A stretch of 5,991 nt of DNA from contig JAQICW010000708.1 in NCBI GenBank assembly GCA_027858355.1, forward strand, positions 1 through 5,991, read 5' to 3'. A program made the translations under genes and the position numbers. The notes below the pieces were generated by a model, which saw nothing but the letters and a program-made list of their open reading frames with translations, did not search any database and was not told the origin of the DNA. Shown here piece by piece: positions 1 to 5,922 of this stretch (positions are counted from its first letter, which is position 1; each line of letters begins with the position of its first letter). This DNA is from Desulfobacula sp. GTDB lineage: Bacteria; Desulfobacterota; Desulfobacteria; Desulfobacterales; Desulfobacteraceae.

Positions 1-30
1 TAATTATAATGTTTGTATTCTCTACTAATA

Positions 31-57
31 TAATCTATATCAATTTGGTATAGATTA
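31..57. repeat. 12-bp AT-rich inverted repeat (palindrome/hairpin)
   Basis: Bases 31-42 pair with 46-57 around a 3-base loop (43-45). All 12 pairs form, with one G-T wobble at 40/48. The repeat is followed on the plus strand by a run of A, so it does not look like a terminator for plus-strand transcription, and the minus strand has no T-run after it either. It could be an operator or a chance palindrome in very AT-rich DNA. It lies about 150 bp upstream of the kinase gene that starts at 207. Confidence 0.4.
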
Positions 58-73
58 AAAAAAAATAAATATC

Positions 74-101
74 TTGTCAAGAGGGAAAATAAAAAAATAA
101 T
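74..101 (+). promoter_or_regulatory. Candidate sigma70-type promoter for the 207-1679 kinase gene
   Basis: TTGTCA at 74-79 matches the -35 consensus at 5 of 6 bases. AATAAT at 96-101 matches the -10 consensus at 5 of 6, and the spacer is 16 bp. It would give a leader of roughly 100 bases. The surrounding DNA is extremely AT-rich, so a -10-like match is cheap; the -35 match and the spacing carry most of the weight. Confidence 0.3.
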
Positions 102-206
102 TCAATTTTAAAAATTAAAAGATAACATGCTGAAATTAAATCATTTTTTAAATATTATTATTTTCGACTCAATTTAAATCAATGTCCGTGGGAAAAGGAA
201 ATAGAT

Positions 207-1679
207 ATGAAAGAACCTGCAAAAGATTTGAAAACCCGGCTCAAAAAGACGGAAGAAGAATATAAGCTTTTATTTGAGCAGGTACCCTGCAATGTCATGA
301 TCATTGACAGGGATTTTAAAATAGTCAGGGCCAATAAGCGGGCTTCCGACATGTTTGAAAGCCTTAAAGGGGAATATTGTTATTCAGTACTAAAAGGCAG
401 AAAAGAAAAATGCATCGAATGTACAGCAAGGCAAACTTTTGAAGATGGGATGCAGCATACGGGTCAACATGTCTGGAAACTGACGGATGGTAGAACCTTG
501 AATATGCACGTTATTACCATTCCATTGAAAAATGAAGATGAGAAATATGATCTGGTCATGGAGATGGCTGTGGATATTTCCAGGACAGTGAAATTGCAGG
601 ACAGCCTGGAAGCCGCTCATAATTATCTTGAATCATTGATTAATACATCCATGGACGGTATCGTAGGGATCAGCAAAAGGGGCAAGGTGGAAGTGTTTAA
701 TTCAGCTGCCAGAAGCCTGTTTAATATTGATCAGGACCAGATTGTCTCCCAGGAGGATATCAGTACTATGCTTCCCAAAGGTTTTCTTGCCCAGGTGTCT
801 GAGGGAATGGGGCATGTCTATCTGCCTGAGGCAGAACTCAAACGGAGCAATGGAGACAAGTTTTATGGCCGTTTAATCGGGAATAAACTACGGGATGGCA
901 AAAAAACAATCGGCATGGCGTTTTCAGTTCACGACATAAGTCAGGTGAAAAAGCTTGAAAAAGAAAAAATCGAAGCTGAGCGCATGGCCATTGTGGGGCA
1001 GACTGTTGCAGGACTGGCCCACGGGATTAAGAACCTTATCAATGCTCTGGATGGGGGGATGTATTTTCTCAAATCCGGAATAGGAAAAGGAGACATCAAA
1101 AGAGTCCATAAGGGGATTGAAACTCTGGCCAGAAATATTGATCGTATCCGGCTGTTCTCAAAAGCATTCTTAAATTATTCCAGGTTCAGGGCAATAATAC
1201 CGACTTTGAGTAATCCCGCAGATATTGTAACCGAAGTGGTTGAATCTTTTGCTGCTAAAGTTTCAGAAAATAATATTAAGATTAAACTGCAGCTTGATGA
1301 GCATCTTGCATTGGCTCCCCTTGATTATGAAAAAATACATGAATGCGTGACAAACCTTGTGGGCAATGCCATTGATGCCTTTGTCGATGTGGACAAAGAC
1401 AGGGACAAAAAAATCTGGGTTACAGTGTATGAGGAAGAAGGCAGCATTTATATCGAAGTCAAAGACAATGGATGTGGGATCGACAAAGATCACAGACAAA
1501 GGCTGTTCAGTAAATTTTTTACCACCAAAGGCTTGGAAGGTACTGGCCTTGGCCTTTTAATGACCCAAAAGATAATCCAGGAGCATGGCGGTAATATCAG
1601 CGTACTCTCAAAAAAAGGGGAGGGTTCGATTTTCAGATTACGCCTGATCAGAGGTCGGCTGCCAAAAATTTCAAACTGA
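207..1679 (+). CDS. Cytoplasmic PAS-PAS sensor histidine kinase (orphan)
   Basis: A 490-residue sensor kinase with no signal peptide or membrane segment, so probably cytoplasmic. It starts with a short coiled coil (about 5-20), then a first PAS domain (about 17-127) and a second (about 137-247). A linker leads to the DHp domain, whose phospho-accepting histidine is H272 in LAHGIKN, and then to a HATPase_c domain. The ATPase boxes are intact: N-box N383/N387 (NLVGNAIDA), G1 DNGCG at 420-424, the F-box region FSKFFTTKG, and G2 GTGLGL at 445-450. The acidic residue that normally follows the histidine is glycine (G273), and the usual NPL is NLI. The first PAS carries C58, C69 and C72 (CIEC) plus C28, which could form a redox or metal site; that is inference. 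The ATG has a good Shine-Dalgarno, AAGGAA at 195-200, six bases upstream. No receiver domain or response regulator is adjacent, so its partner and signal are unknown. It converges on the minus-strand gene ending at 1698. Confidence 0.93.
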   Translation: MKEPAKDLKTRLKKTEEEYKLLFEQVPCNVMIIDRDFKIVRANKRASDMFESLKGEYCYSVLKGRKEKCIECTARQTFEDGMQHTGQHVWKLTDGRTLNMHVITIPLKNEDEKYDLVMEMAVDISRTVKLQDSLEAAHNYLESLINTSMDGIVGISKRGKVEVFNSAARSLFNIDQDQIVSQEDISTMLPKGFLAQVSEGMGHVYLPEAELKRSNGDKFYGRLIGNKLRDGKKTIGMAFSVHDISQVKKLEKEKIEAERMAIVGQTVAGLAHGIKNLINALDGGMYFLKSGIGKGDIKRVHKGIETLARNIDRIRLFSKAFLNYSRFRAIIPTLSNPADIVTEVVESFAAKVSENNIKIKLQLDEHLALAPLDYEKIHECVTNLVGNAIDAFVDVDKDRDKKIWVTVYEEEGSIYIEVKDNGCGIDKDHRQRLFSKFFTTKGLEGTGLGLLMTQKIIQEHGGNISVLSKKGEGSIFRLRLIRGRLPKISN

Positions 1680-1697
1680 TTTTTTAAAAAGCATAGG

Positions 1698-2567
1698 CTA
1701 ATCGTTATTGTTTTTTTTCAACTCAGACTCAATTTTTTTTATAAAGTCATCAAAGGTTCTGGGATTGATCAGTTTCCCATTTATAAACATTGTCGGGGTT
1801 CCGGCAACCCCTATTTCTTTACCATTTTGGATATCTCTGTTGATGATTTGCTGAATCTCCGGCAAATTTATATCGCTATGAAATTTATCCATATCAAGCT
1901 TGAGTTCTATTGCGATCTGTTCAATTTTATCATCGTTAATAGAGTCATAATTCTCAAATAATTTATTGTGGAATTCCCAGAATTTTCCCTGGTTATTGGC
2001 TGCAAGACTTGCCTGGGAAGCTATTCGGGCAAATTTATGACTCTCAAGGGGAAAATGTTTAATTATAATTTTTAACTGGTCCTTATACCTGTCCGACAAC
2101 TGCCGGAAAAACGGCTCCAAACGAGCACAATATGGTCACTGGTAATCATCAAAGATTGCAAGGGTTACTGGCGCATCAAAAGGTCCTTTAAAGGGCAGTC
2201 CGGATAAAGATATATCATGTACCTGCTCAACATGGATAATTTTCAGTGATTTGGATGACTTGCTTGTAAGTATAAGGGTTTTATTTTTTTCAGAATAAGT
2301 TATTTTATCATAGGTGTTATCAAGAGCAGATCGGTTGATAATCTGGTCAGTTTTTGATGAATATATGATCAACTCTCCCAAAGACAGAATAAAGATCATA
2401 CTTCCATCCTCTGATGAGGCAATATCCAGGGGCGCAACATCAAGATTTTTTTGCCTGATCAAAGTTAAATCAGCCTTTCCATAAACAGTCTGGCTGACAA
2501 ACAAAGATAAGAAAAAAATGAAAAAGCATAGAAGTTTTTTTTGTTTTAATTTGTCCATATAAGTCAC
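1698..2567 (-). CDS. Exported DsbA-like thioredoxin-fold selenoprotein with U-P-Y-C active site (in-frame UGA = Sec)
   Basis: One 289-residue protein if UGA at 2138-2136 is read as selenocysteine (U144). An N-terminal signal peptide has lysines at 6-11, a hydrophobic core at 12-28 and probable cleavage near VYG or KA (30-32). About 90 residues follow that resemble two beta-propeller blades (for example DGSMIFIL). The DsbA-like domain starts near GPFDAPVTLAIFDDYQ and holds the redox site U144-P-Y-C147, then KHFPL (170-174), WEFH (197-200) and the cis-proline loop GTPT (256-259). Both halves share one frame with only the TGA between them, exactly where the first catalytic cysteine belongs. A GTG start at 2567 is preferred to ATG at 2558 because AGAGGA (2578-2583) is 10 rather than 19 bases away. 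The expected role is thiol-disulfide oxidation, reduction or isomerisation in the periplasm; DsbG-type proteins use CPYC here. It lies 48 bp downstream of the SYLF gene and may be co-transcribed with it. The alternative is a nonsense mutation or sequencing error. The downstream TTG start at 2120 is not credible, since it would remove the active site. Confidence 0.85.
2090..2138 (-). promoter_or_regulatory. Candidate bacterial SECIS element immediately 3' of the UGA
   Basis: In the mRNA, GCCG (2115-2112) pairs with CGGC (2105-2102) around a UUUUUC loop that begins 24 bases after the UGA, within the spacing usual for bacterial SECIS hairpins. If the closing G-C pair opens, the loop starts with G, as the bacterial consensus prefers. 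A weaker outer helix can form between 2127-2122 and 2095-2090, with one mismatch and one wobble. A competing hairpin, GCUC (2126-2123) with GAGC (2117-2114), has a GUUUG loop but sits only 13 bases from the UGA. The fold was judged by eye; no energies were computed. Confidence 0.5.
2136..2138 (-). other. Predicted selenocysteine codon (UGA)
   Basis: TGA lies in frame between CAG (Q143) and CCA (P145), and TGT (C147) completes a UxxC motif in place of CxxC. TGA is a normal stop elsewhere in the window: it ends the kinase genes at 1677-1679 and 4534-4536, the latter overlapping the next gene's start. A genome-wide reassignment of TGA is therefore unlikely, and local selenocysteine recoding is favoured. 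Confidence 0.8.
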
Positions 2568-2577
2568 TTTGCTATAG

Positions 2578-2583
2578 TCCTCT
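2578..2583 (-). promoter_or_regulatory. Ribosome binding site deciding the GTG start of the selenoprotein gene
   Basis: The minus strand reads AGAGGA here. The GTG at 2567-2565 begins 10 bases after it, and the in-frame ATG at 2558-2556 begins 19 bases after it. The GTG is the better-spaced start. Confidence 0.5.
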
Positions 2584-2615
2584 ACGGTCAGAGCTGCTCA
2601 ATAACATTTCTGAGC

Positions 2616-3194
2616 TTAGTTTGTGGGTGTAAATGAGAATTTTTGTCCGCCAATGGACATTTCATACATCAACCCGCCAAGGGTGTGGATAAATACCGCC
2701 ATTCCACTGGTGTAATTTGTCTCGGCCTGTTTGCCTGTGGCAGGTCCCAGGCTTGCCCCTGCGCTGCTGCCCTGGGTGCTTGACTGTGCCTGGGCAGCCA
2801 CTGTGATGAGGACTGCTGACACTGATCCGTCAAATTCAAAGCTTCCACTTGTAAATTCATCATAGGCTCGTTTGTCCTGGAAGAAAATAATTTCGCTGAA
2901 GGCCTGCCCGCCCAGTTGAAATCCAACACTGATTTTCATCAGCGTGGCCGTTCCGGAAATGGCCCTTTGTTTGTATACCCTGCCTGCCCCATAGGCACCG
3001 CCTAAAATAATGCCGCCTTTTCCAACCCTGGGGAAAACCGCATATCCATAGGCCTCCATAAAAAACGGCTTAACAGCATCAGATTTTATAAACACGTCAA
3101 TGGTGTCTGAGTATTTGTCTGCTATGGCATTACTTGAAAAAAATAATAAAAGAATCGTAAAGAACAAAGTTAGTTTAAAAGGAATTAATTTCAT
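2616..3194 (-). CDS. Exported SYLF-domain (Ysc84/DUF500-type) protein
   Basis: A protein of 192 residues, counted from the second of two consecutive ATGs. The signal peptide has a K-rich start, a hydrophobic core at about 8-20 and the cleavage motif AIA-D at 23-26. The rest matches the SYLF family: a helical stretch (about 30-47), then YGYAVFPRVGKGG and GGAYGAGRVY (about 49-74), a SVGFQLGGQAFSE-type strand region, FFQDKRAYDEF, and a C-terminal GGLMYEMSIGGQKF. An A/Q/S/G-rich, low-complexity loop lies at about 134-156. SYLF domains bind lipids (phosphoinositides) in eukaryotes; bacterial exported versions have no firmly established role, so an envelope or lipid-associated function is inference. 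The start has AAAGGAG (3208-3202) 7 bases before the ATG at 3194 and 4 bases before the ATG at 3197. It is divergent from the kinase at 3403 and lies 48 bp upstream of the selenoprotein gene on the same strand. Confidence 0.9.
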   Translation of the reverse strand: MKLIPFKLTLFFTILLLFFSSNAIADKYSDTIDVFIKSDAVKPFFMEAYGYAVFPRVGKGGIILGGAYGAGRVYKQRAISGTATLMKISVGFQLGGQAFSEIIFFQDKRAYDEFTSGSFEFDGSVSAVLITVAAQAQSSTQGSSAGASLGPATGKQAETNYTSGMAVFIHTLGGLMYEMSIGGQKFSFTPTN

Positions 3195-3197
3195 CAT

Positions 3198-3402
3198 CTG
3201 TCTCCTTTGCGCATGGATGTTAATTTAATACACTTCTTTTTAACAGTCTTATGGTTTTAATTCCAGTTATATTAACAGCTGAGAATAAAATAGCAGTGTT
3301 TGGGGTGAATGCTATTGTCTTTTTATACAAAACAGTGTTTGATATGGGTATGATAGTGTAGACAAAAAAGATATCATTGTTTTAAGCTTTCAAAGATGTG
3401 CT
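3198..3402. other. Divergent intergenic region between the SYLF gene and the two-component operon
   Basis: This 205-bp AT-rich spacer must hold the promoters for both directions. I see no convincing -35/-10 pair or sigma54 -24/-12 element on either strand. TATGAT at 3349-3354 is a possible -10 but has no -35 partner. A 9-base direct repeat, CAGTGTTTG, occurs at 3294-3302 and 3333-3341 (39 bp apart) and might be a regulator site. Confidence 0.4.
3202..3208 (-). promoter_or_regulatory. Ribosome binding site of the SYLF gene
   Basis: The minus strand reads AAAGGAG, a strong Shine-Dalgarno. It is 4 bases from the first ATG (3197) and 7 from the second (3194), which favours the second. Confidence 0.7.
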
Positions 3403-4536
3403 ATGAAACCAAATACGAAAATTATTTTATTTTTATTGCTGTTGGCCTCTGTTGTGGTGATTGGTGTTCTTCACTCAATTACTCCGGGACACATGATTTT
3501 TTACCATGACACTTACAGGAGGCTCAGTTATTTTCCTATTGCCATCGGAGCTATCCTTTACGGCGTATGGGGTGGGATTTGCCTTGCTGTTCTGTCCTGC
3601 CTGGCATTTGTCCCTCATCTTTTCATGTTCTGGGCAAGCGGGCCCCAAGCCTACTACAGCGAATTGTCGGAAATACTATTTTATCTTGCTGCAGGGGTTG
3701 TGATCGGGCTTATTTCCAGCAGGGAAAATAAATTAAGGGAAAAATATAAAACGCTTTCGGAAAAACTGGCTGGATCATATAAACGGCTTCATGAACAGGC
3801 TTCCTTGCTTGTAGAAGCTGAAAAACAACTGGGGCAAAGCCAGAAGCTTTTCTTATTGGGCCATGTGTCTGCTTCCCTTGCCCATGAAATAAAGAATCCT
3901 CTGGCATCCATAAAAGGAGCGGCTGAAATACTTGCTGATGAGGTACCAGAGGGCCATCCCAAATACGAATTTATAGAAATCATGCGTTCTGAAATTTCAA
4001 GGCTGAATCATTCAGTTGAAGATGTTTTAAAATATTGCAGAGGGCAGCAGAATCGTGACAAAGGCCGGCAGGAATCAATTGAGAGAATTATTAACCGGGT
4101 GGTCCTGCTACTTGAAGCAGGACTCAAAGAAAAATCCATCCAGGTGTCTATCCAGTCGGGACCTGTCAATAATGGATTTATGACAGACGAAACCGCCATG
4201 ATTCAAGTCTTGATGAATATTATTATCAATGCCATTGATGCCGTTGAAAAAAACGGCAGGATCATCATTGAATTTGACAAGCACGAACAAGGGTATTTTA
4301 TCCGGATTTCAGATGATGGTCCTGGTATTGATGAAACTTTGGTCAAAGAAGTTTTTGCCTCCTTTGTGACATTCAAGGAAGATGGAACAGGACTTGGGCT
4401 TTCCATTTCAAAAAAGATAGTTGAAAGCCTGGGGGGAAAAATAGTTATTGGAGAATCAACCCTTGGGGGTGCGGCTTTTACAATATATTTGCCAGAAAAA
4501 CAATTTGTAAATAATGAGAGTATCCAATATGTCTGA
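3403..4536 (+). CDS. Membrane sensor histidine kinase of an NtrB/ZraS-like two-component pair
   Basis: A 377-residue inner-membrane kinase. The first 105 residues form a compact membrane sensor with hydrophobic segments at about 7-23, 43-56, 58-76 and 88-105. Short conserved-looking polar stretches lie between them: H35-DTYRRL, P71-H72 and W77. A coiled coil follows (about 107-150). The DHp domain has the canonical box LAHEIKNPL with phospho-accepting H161. The HATPase_c domain (about 225-366) has N-box N272/N276 (NIIINAIDA), G1 DDGPG at 304-308, the F-box region around FASFVTF, and G2 GTGLGL at 328-333. All catalytic motifs are intact, so both kinase and phosphatase activity are expected. 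There is no periplasmic PAS or CACHE domain, so the signal is probably sensed in or near the membrane. Its stop codon overlaps the start of the sigma54 activator gene, which marks that protein as its partner. The start codon has only a weak Shine-Dalgarno, but starting at the next Met (M31) would remove the first membrane helix. Confidence 0.93.
   Translation: MKPNTKIILFLLLLASVVVIGVLHSITPGHMIFYHDTYRRLSYFPIAIGAILYGVWGGICLAVLSCLAFVPHLFMFWASGPQAYYSELSEILFYLAAGVVIGLISSRENKLREKYKTLSEKLAGSYKRLHEQASLLVEAEKQLGQSQKLFLLGHVSASLAHEIKNPLASIKGAAEILADEVPEGHPKYEFIEIMRSEISRLNHSVEDVLKYCRGQQNRDKGRQESIERIINRVVLLLEAGLKEKSIQVSIQSGPVNNGFMTDETAMIQVLMNIIINAIDAVEKNGRIIIEFDKHEQGYFIRISDDGPGIDETLVKEVFASFVTFKEDGTGLGLSISKKIVESLGGKIVIGESTLGGAAFTIYLPEKQFVNNESIQYV
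4516..4520 (+). promoter_or_regulatory. Ribosome binding site deciding the start of the sigma54 activator
   Basis: GAGAG lies eight bases before the ATG at 4529-4531, inside the 3' end of the kinase gene. This start gives the usual MSDTILLIDDD beginning of a receiver domain. The upstream ATG at 4514 would add five residues and overlaps the GAGAG itself. Confidence 0.55.
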
Positions 4537-5869
4537 TACAATATTATTGATAGATGATGATCCAAGTTTAAGACGGGTTACCCAATACAATCTGACGGCA
4601 AAAGGATTTAATGTCGTAACAGCAGCATCCGGGGCACAGGGTCTTGAATATTTTGCAACAACAGCTCCGGATCTTGTGGTGACAGATGTTAAACTAGGGG
4701 ATATGAACGGGCTTGATATCCTGGCAAAGATAAAAAAAGATGCCCCGGATATCCCTGTGATTATCATGACGGCATTCGGCTCCATTGAAATGGCTGTCCA
4801 GGCCATGAACAAAGGGGCTTTTAATTTTATCACCAAGCCCTTTGATCGGGATACCCTGATTTTATCCTGTAAAAAAGCATTGGAACTTAATAGATTACGG
4901 TCTAAAACAAAGCTGCTGGCAAGTGAAATCAATCGTCTGACCGGTACCAAAGGTATTGTGTCTGCAAGCTCTGTCATGAAAGAACTGCTGGAAACAGCAT
5001 CCAGGGCTGCAAACAGTGAGGCAACTGTTTTAATTACGGGTGAATCAGGTACTGGCAAAGAAGTCCTGGCACGATTGATTCACCAGAACAGTCCCAGAAG
5101 TAATGGTCCCATGGTTGCCGTCAATTGTGCAGCCATTCCAACAGGGCTGTTAGAAAGTGAGCTTTTTGGTCATGTAAAAGGATCTTTTACCGGTGCTATA
5201 AAAGACAGGAAAGGACATTTCCAAACCGCCTCGGGCGGGACACTTTTTTTAGATGAGATTGGAGAACTGGCTACGGATACCCAGGTCAAATTATTGCGGG
5301 CAATCCAGGAAAAAGAAGTTCAGCCAGTGGGAGCTGAAAGAGCAAAGAGTGTTGATATCAGGATTGTTGCTGCCACAAACCTGGACCTTCAAAAAAGGAT
5401 TGCACAAGGGAACTTCAGAGAGGATTTGTATTATAGGTTGAGTGTGATTCCTCTCTTTATCCCGCCGTTAAGGGAACGGACGGAAGATATCCCTGCCCTG
5501 GTAACGCATTTCTTAAAAAAGTTTGATGCACCCAGGGATGTTTTTTTCTCTCAGCAAGCCCAGGAGGTATTAAAAGCCTATCAATGGCCAGGGAATATAA
5601 GAGAAATGCAGAATATAATCGAACGATGTATTATTTTAAGAAAAAAGATGGTGATTGAACCCGAAGACCTTCACCTGCTTGTTCATGAATCATCGGCTGC
5701 AACTTTTAGGCCGGTTATTCCAGATGAAGGGATTGCTCTGGAGGATATTGAAAAAAGCTATATTATTAAAGCCCTTGAAAAAGCCGGCCAAAATCGTTCA
5801 GAAGCTGCCAGATTGTTAAAAATACCAAGGCACGTTCTTTTATACCGGCTGGAAAAATATAAAATTTAA
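4529..5869 (+). CDS. NtrC-family sigma54-dependent response regulator
   Basis: A 446-residue activator with the full NtrC layout. The receiver domain (about 3-118) has the acidic pocket D9-D11, phospho-acceptor D53, T81 and K103. The AAA+ sigma54-interaction domain (about 145-370) has Walker A GESGTGKE at 171-178, Walker B GGTLFLDE at 236-243 and the arginine-finger region FREDLYYRL at 296-304. The sigma54-contact loop reads GSFTGA (218-223) instead of the common GAFTGA; the essential F and T are kept, so the protein should still be active. A Fis-type helix-turn-helix occupies about 415-446 (NRSEAARLLKIPRHVLLYRL). It should be phosphorylated by the kinase encoded just upstream, oligomerise, and hydrolyse ATP to open sigma54-RNA polymerase promoters. 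The genes overlap by 8 bases (ATGTCTGA), which suggests translational coupling. The target promoters are not in the window and no sigma54 site was seen here. A more specific name (ZraR, AtoC and similar) cannot be justified from sequence alone. Confidence 0.95.
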   Translation: MSDTILLIDDDPSLRRVTQYNLTAKGFNVVTAASGAQGLEYFATTAPDLVVTDVKLGDMNGLDILAKIKKDAPDIPVIIMTAFGSIEMAVQAMNKGAFNFITKPFDRDTLILSCKKALELNRLRSKTKLLASEINRLTGTKGIVSASSVMKELLETASRAANSEATVLITGESGTGKEVLARLIHQNSPRSNGPMVAVNCAAIPTGLLESELFGHVKGSFTGAIKDRKGHFQTASGGTLFLDEIGELATDTQVKLLRAIQEKEVQPVGAERAKSVDIRIVAATNLDLQKRIAQGNFREDLYYRLSVIPLFIPPLRERTEDIPALVTHFLKKFDAPRDVFFSQQAQEVLKAYQWPGNIREMQNIIERCIILRKKMVIEPEDLHLLVHESSAATFRPVIPDEGIALEDIEKSYIIKALEKAGQNRSEAARLLKIPRHVLLYRLEKYKI

Positions 5870-5872
5870 ATT

Positions 5873-5922
5873 TGTAGACTATCCTACACCTATATGTGGA
5901 ATAGTCTGTAATTTCTTTCTTT
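5873..5922 (+). terminator. Probable intrinsic terminator of the two-component operon
   Basis: The stem-loop starts four bases after the stop codon. AGACTAT at 5876-5882 pairs perfectly with 5901-5907. After one C-A mismatch, five more pairs form (5884-5888 with 5895-5899, one wobble) around a six-base loop. Three weaker outer pairs extend it to 5873/5910. A pyrimidine-rich, interrupted T tract follows (5911-5922). The tract is imperfect, so termination efficiency is uncertain. Confidence 0.6.

Noticed and set aside
1680..1697. Bidirectional terminator between the convergent genes
   Set aside because: The 18-base gap holds only a T/A run (TTTTTTAAAAA) without a stable GC stem. The T-runs nearby belong to the lysine/asparagine-rich end of the selenoprotein gene.
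1698..2120. A stand-alone 140-residue DsbA-like protein starting at TTG 2120
   Set aside because: It would lack the signal peptide, the first beta strand and the entire CxxC site, and it continues the upstream frame exactly. It is the 3' part of the selenoprotein gene.
2136..2138. Genome-wide reassignment of TGA to an amino acid
   Set aside because: TGA ends both kinase genes in this window (1677-1679 and 4534-4536), and in the second case it overlaps the start of the next gene in a standard coupled arrangement.
1698..2567. Pseudogene caused by a nonsense mutation
   Set aside because: There is only one in-frame stop, it falls exactly on the catalytic cysteine position, and no other frameshift or loss of key residues is seen. 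Selenocysteine explains this better, although a sequencing error cannot be excluded from the sequence alone.
2596..2615. Stem-loop (GCTCA/TGAGC, 10-base loop) just after the SYLF stop codon as a terminator
   Set aside because: The stem has only five pairs and no T-run follows on the minus strand. It does not convincingly separate the two genes.
2669..2929. 86-residue minus-strand ORF inside the SYLF gene
   Set aside because: It is another frame of the SYLF gene's A/Q/S-rich segment, with no domain and no ribosome binding site noted.
3301..3320. Possible sigma54 promoter (TGGGGTG...TTGT) before the two-component operon
   Set aside because: The GG and GC elements are not at the required 10-base separation, and the -12 GC is missing.
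4456..5058. 200-residue minus-strand ORF opposite the response regulator
   Set aside because: It is an antisense shadow of the strongly supported kinase/regulator genes and resembles no protein family.
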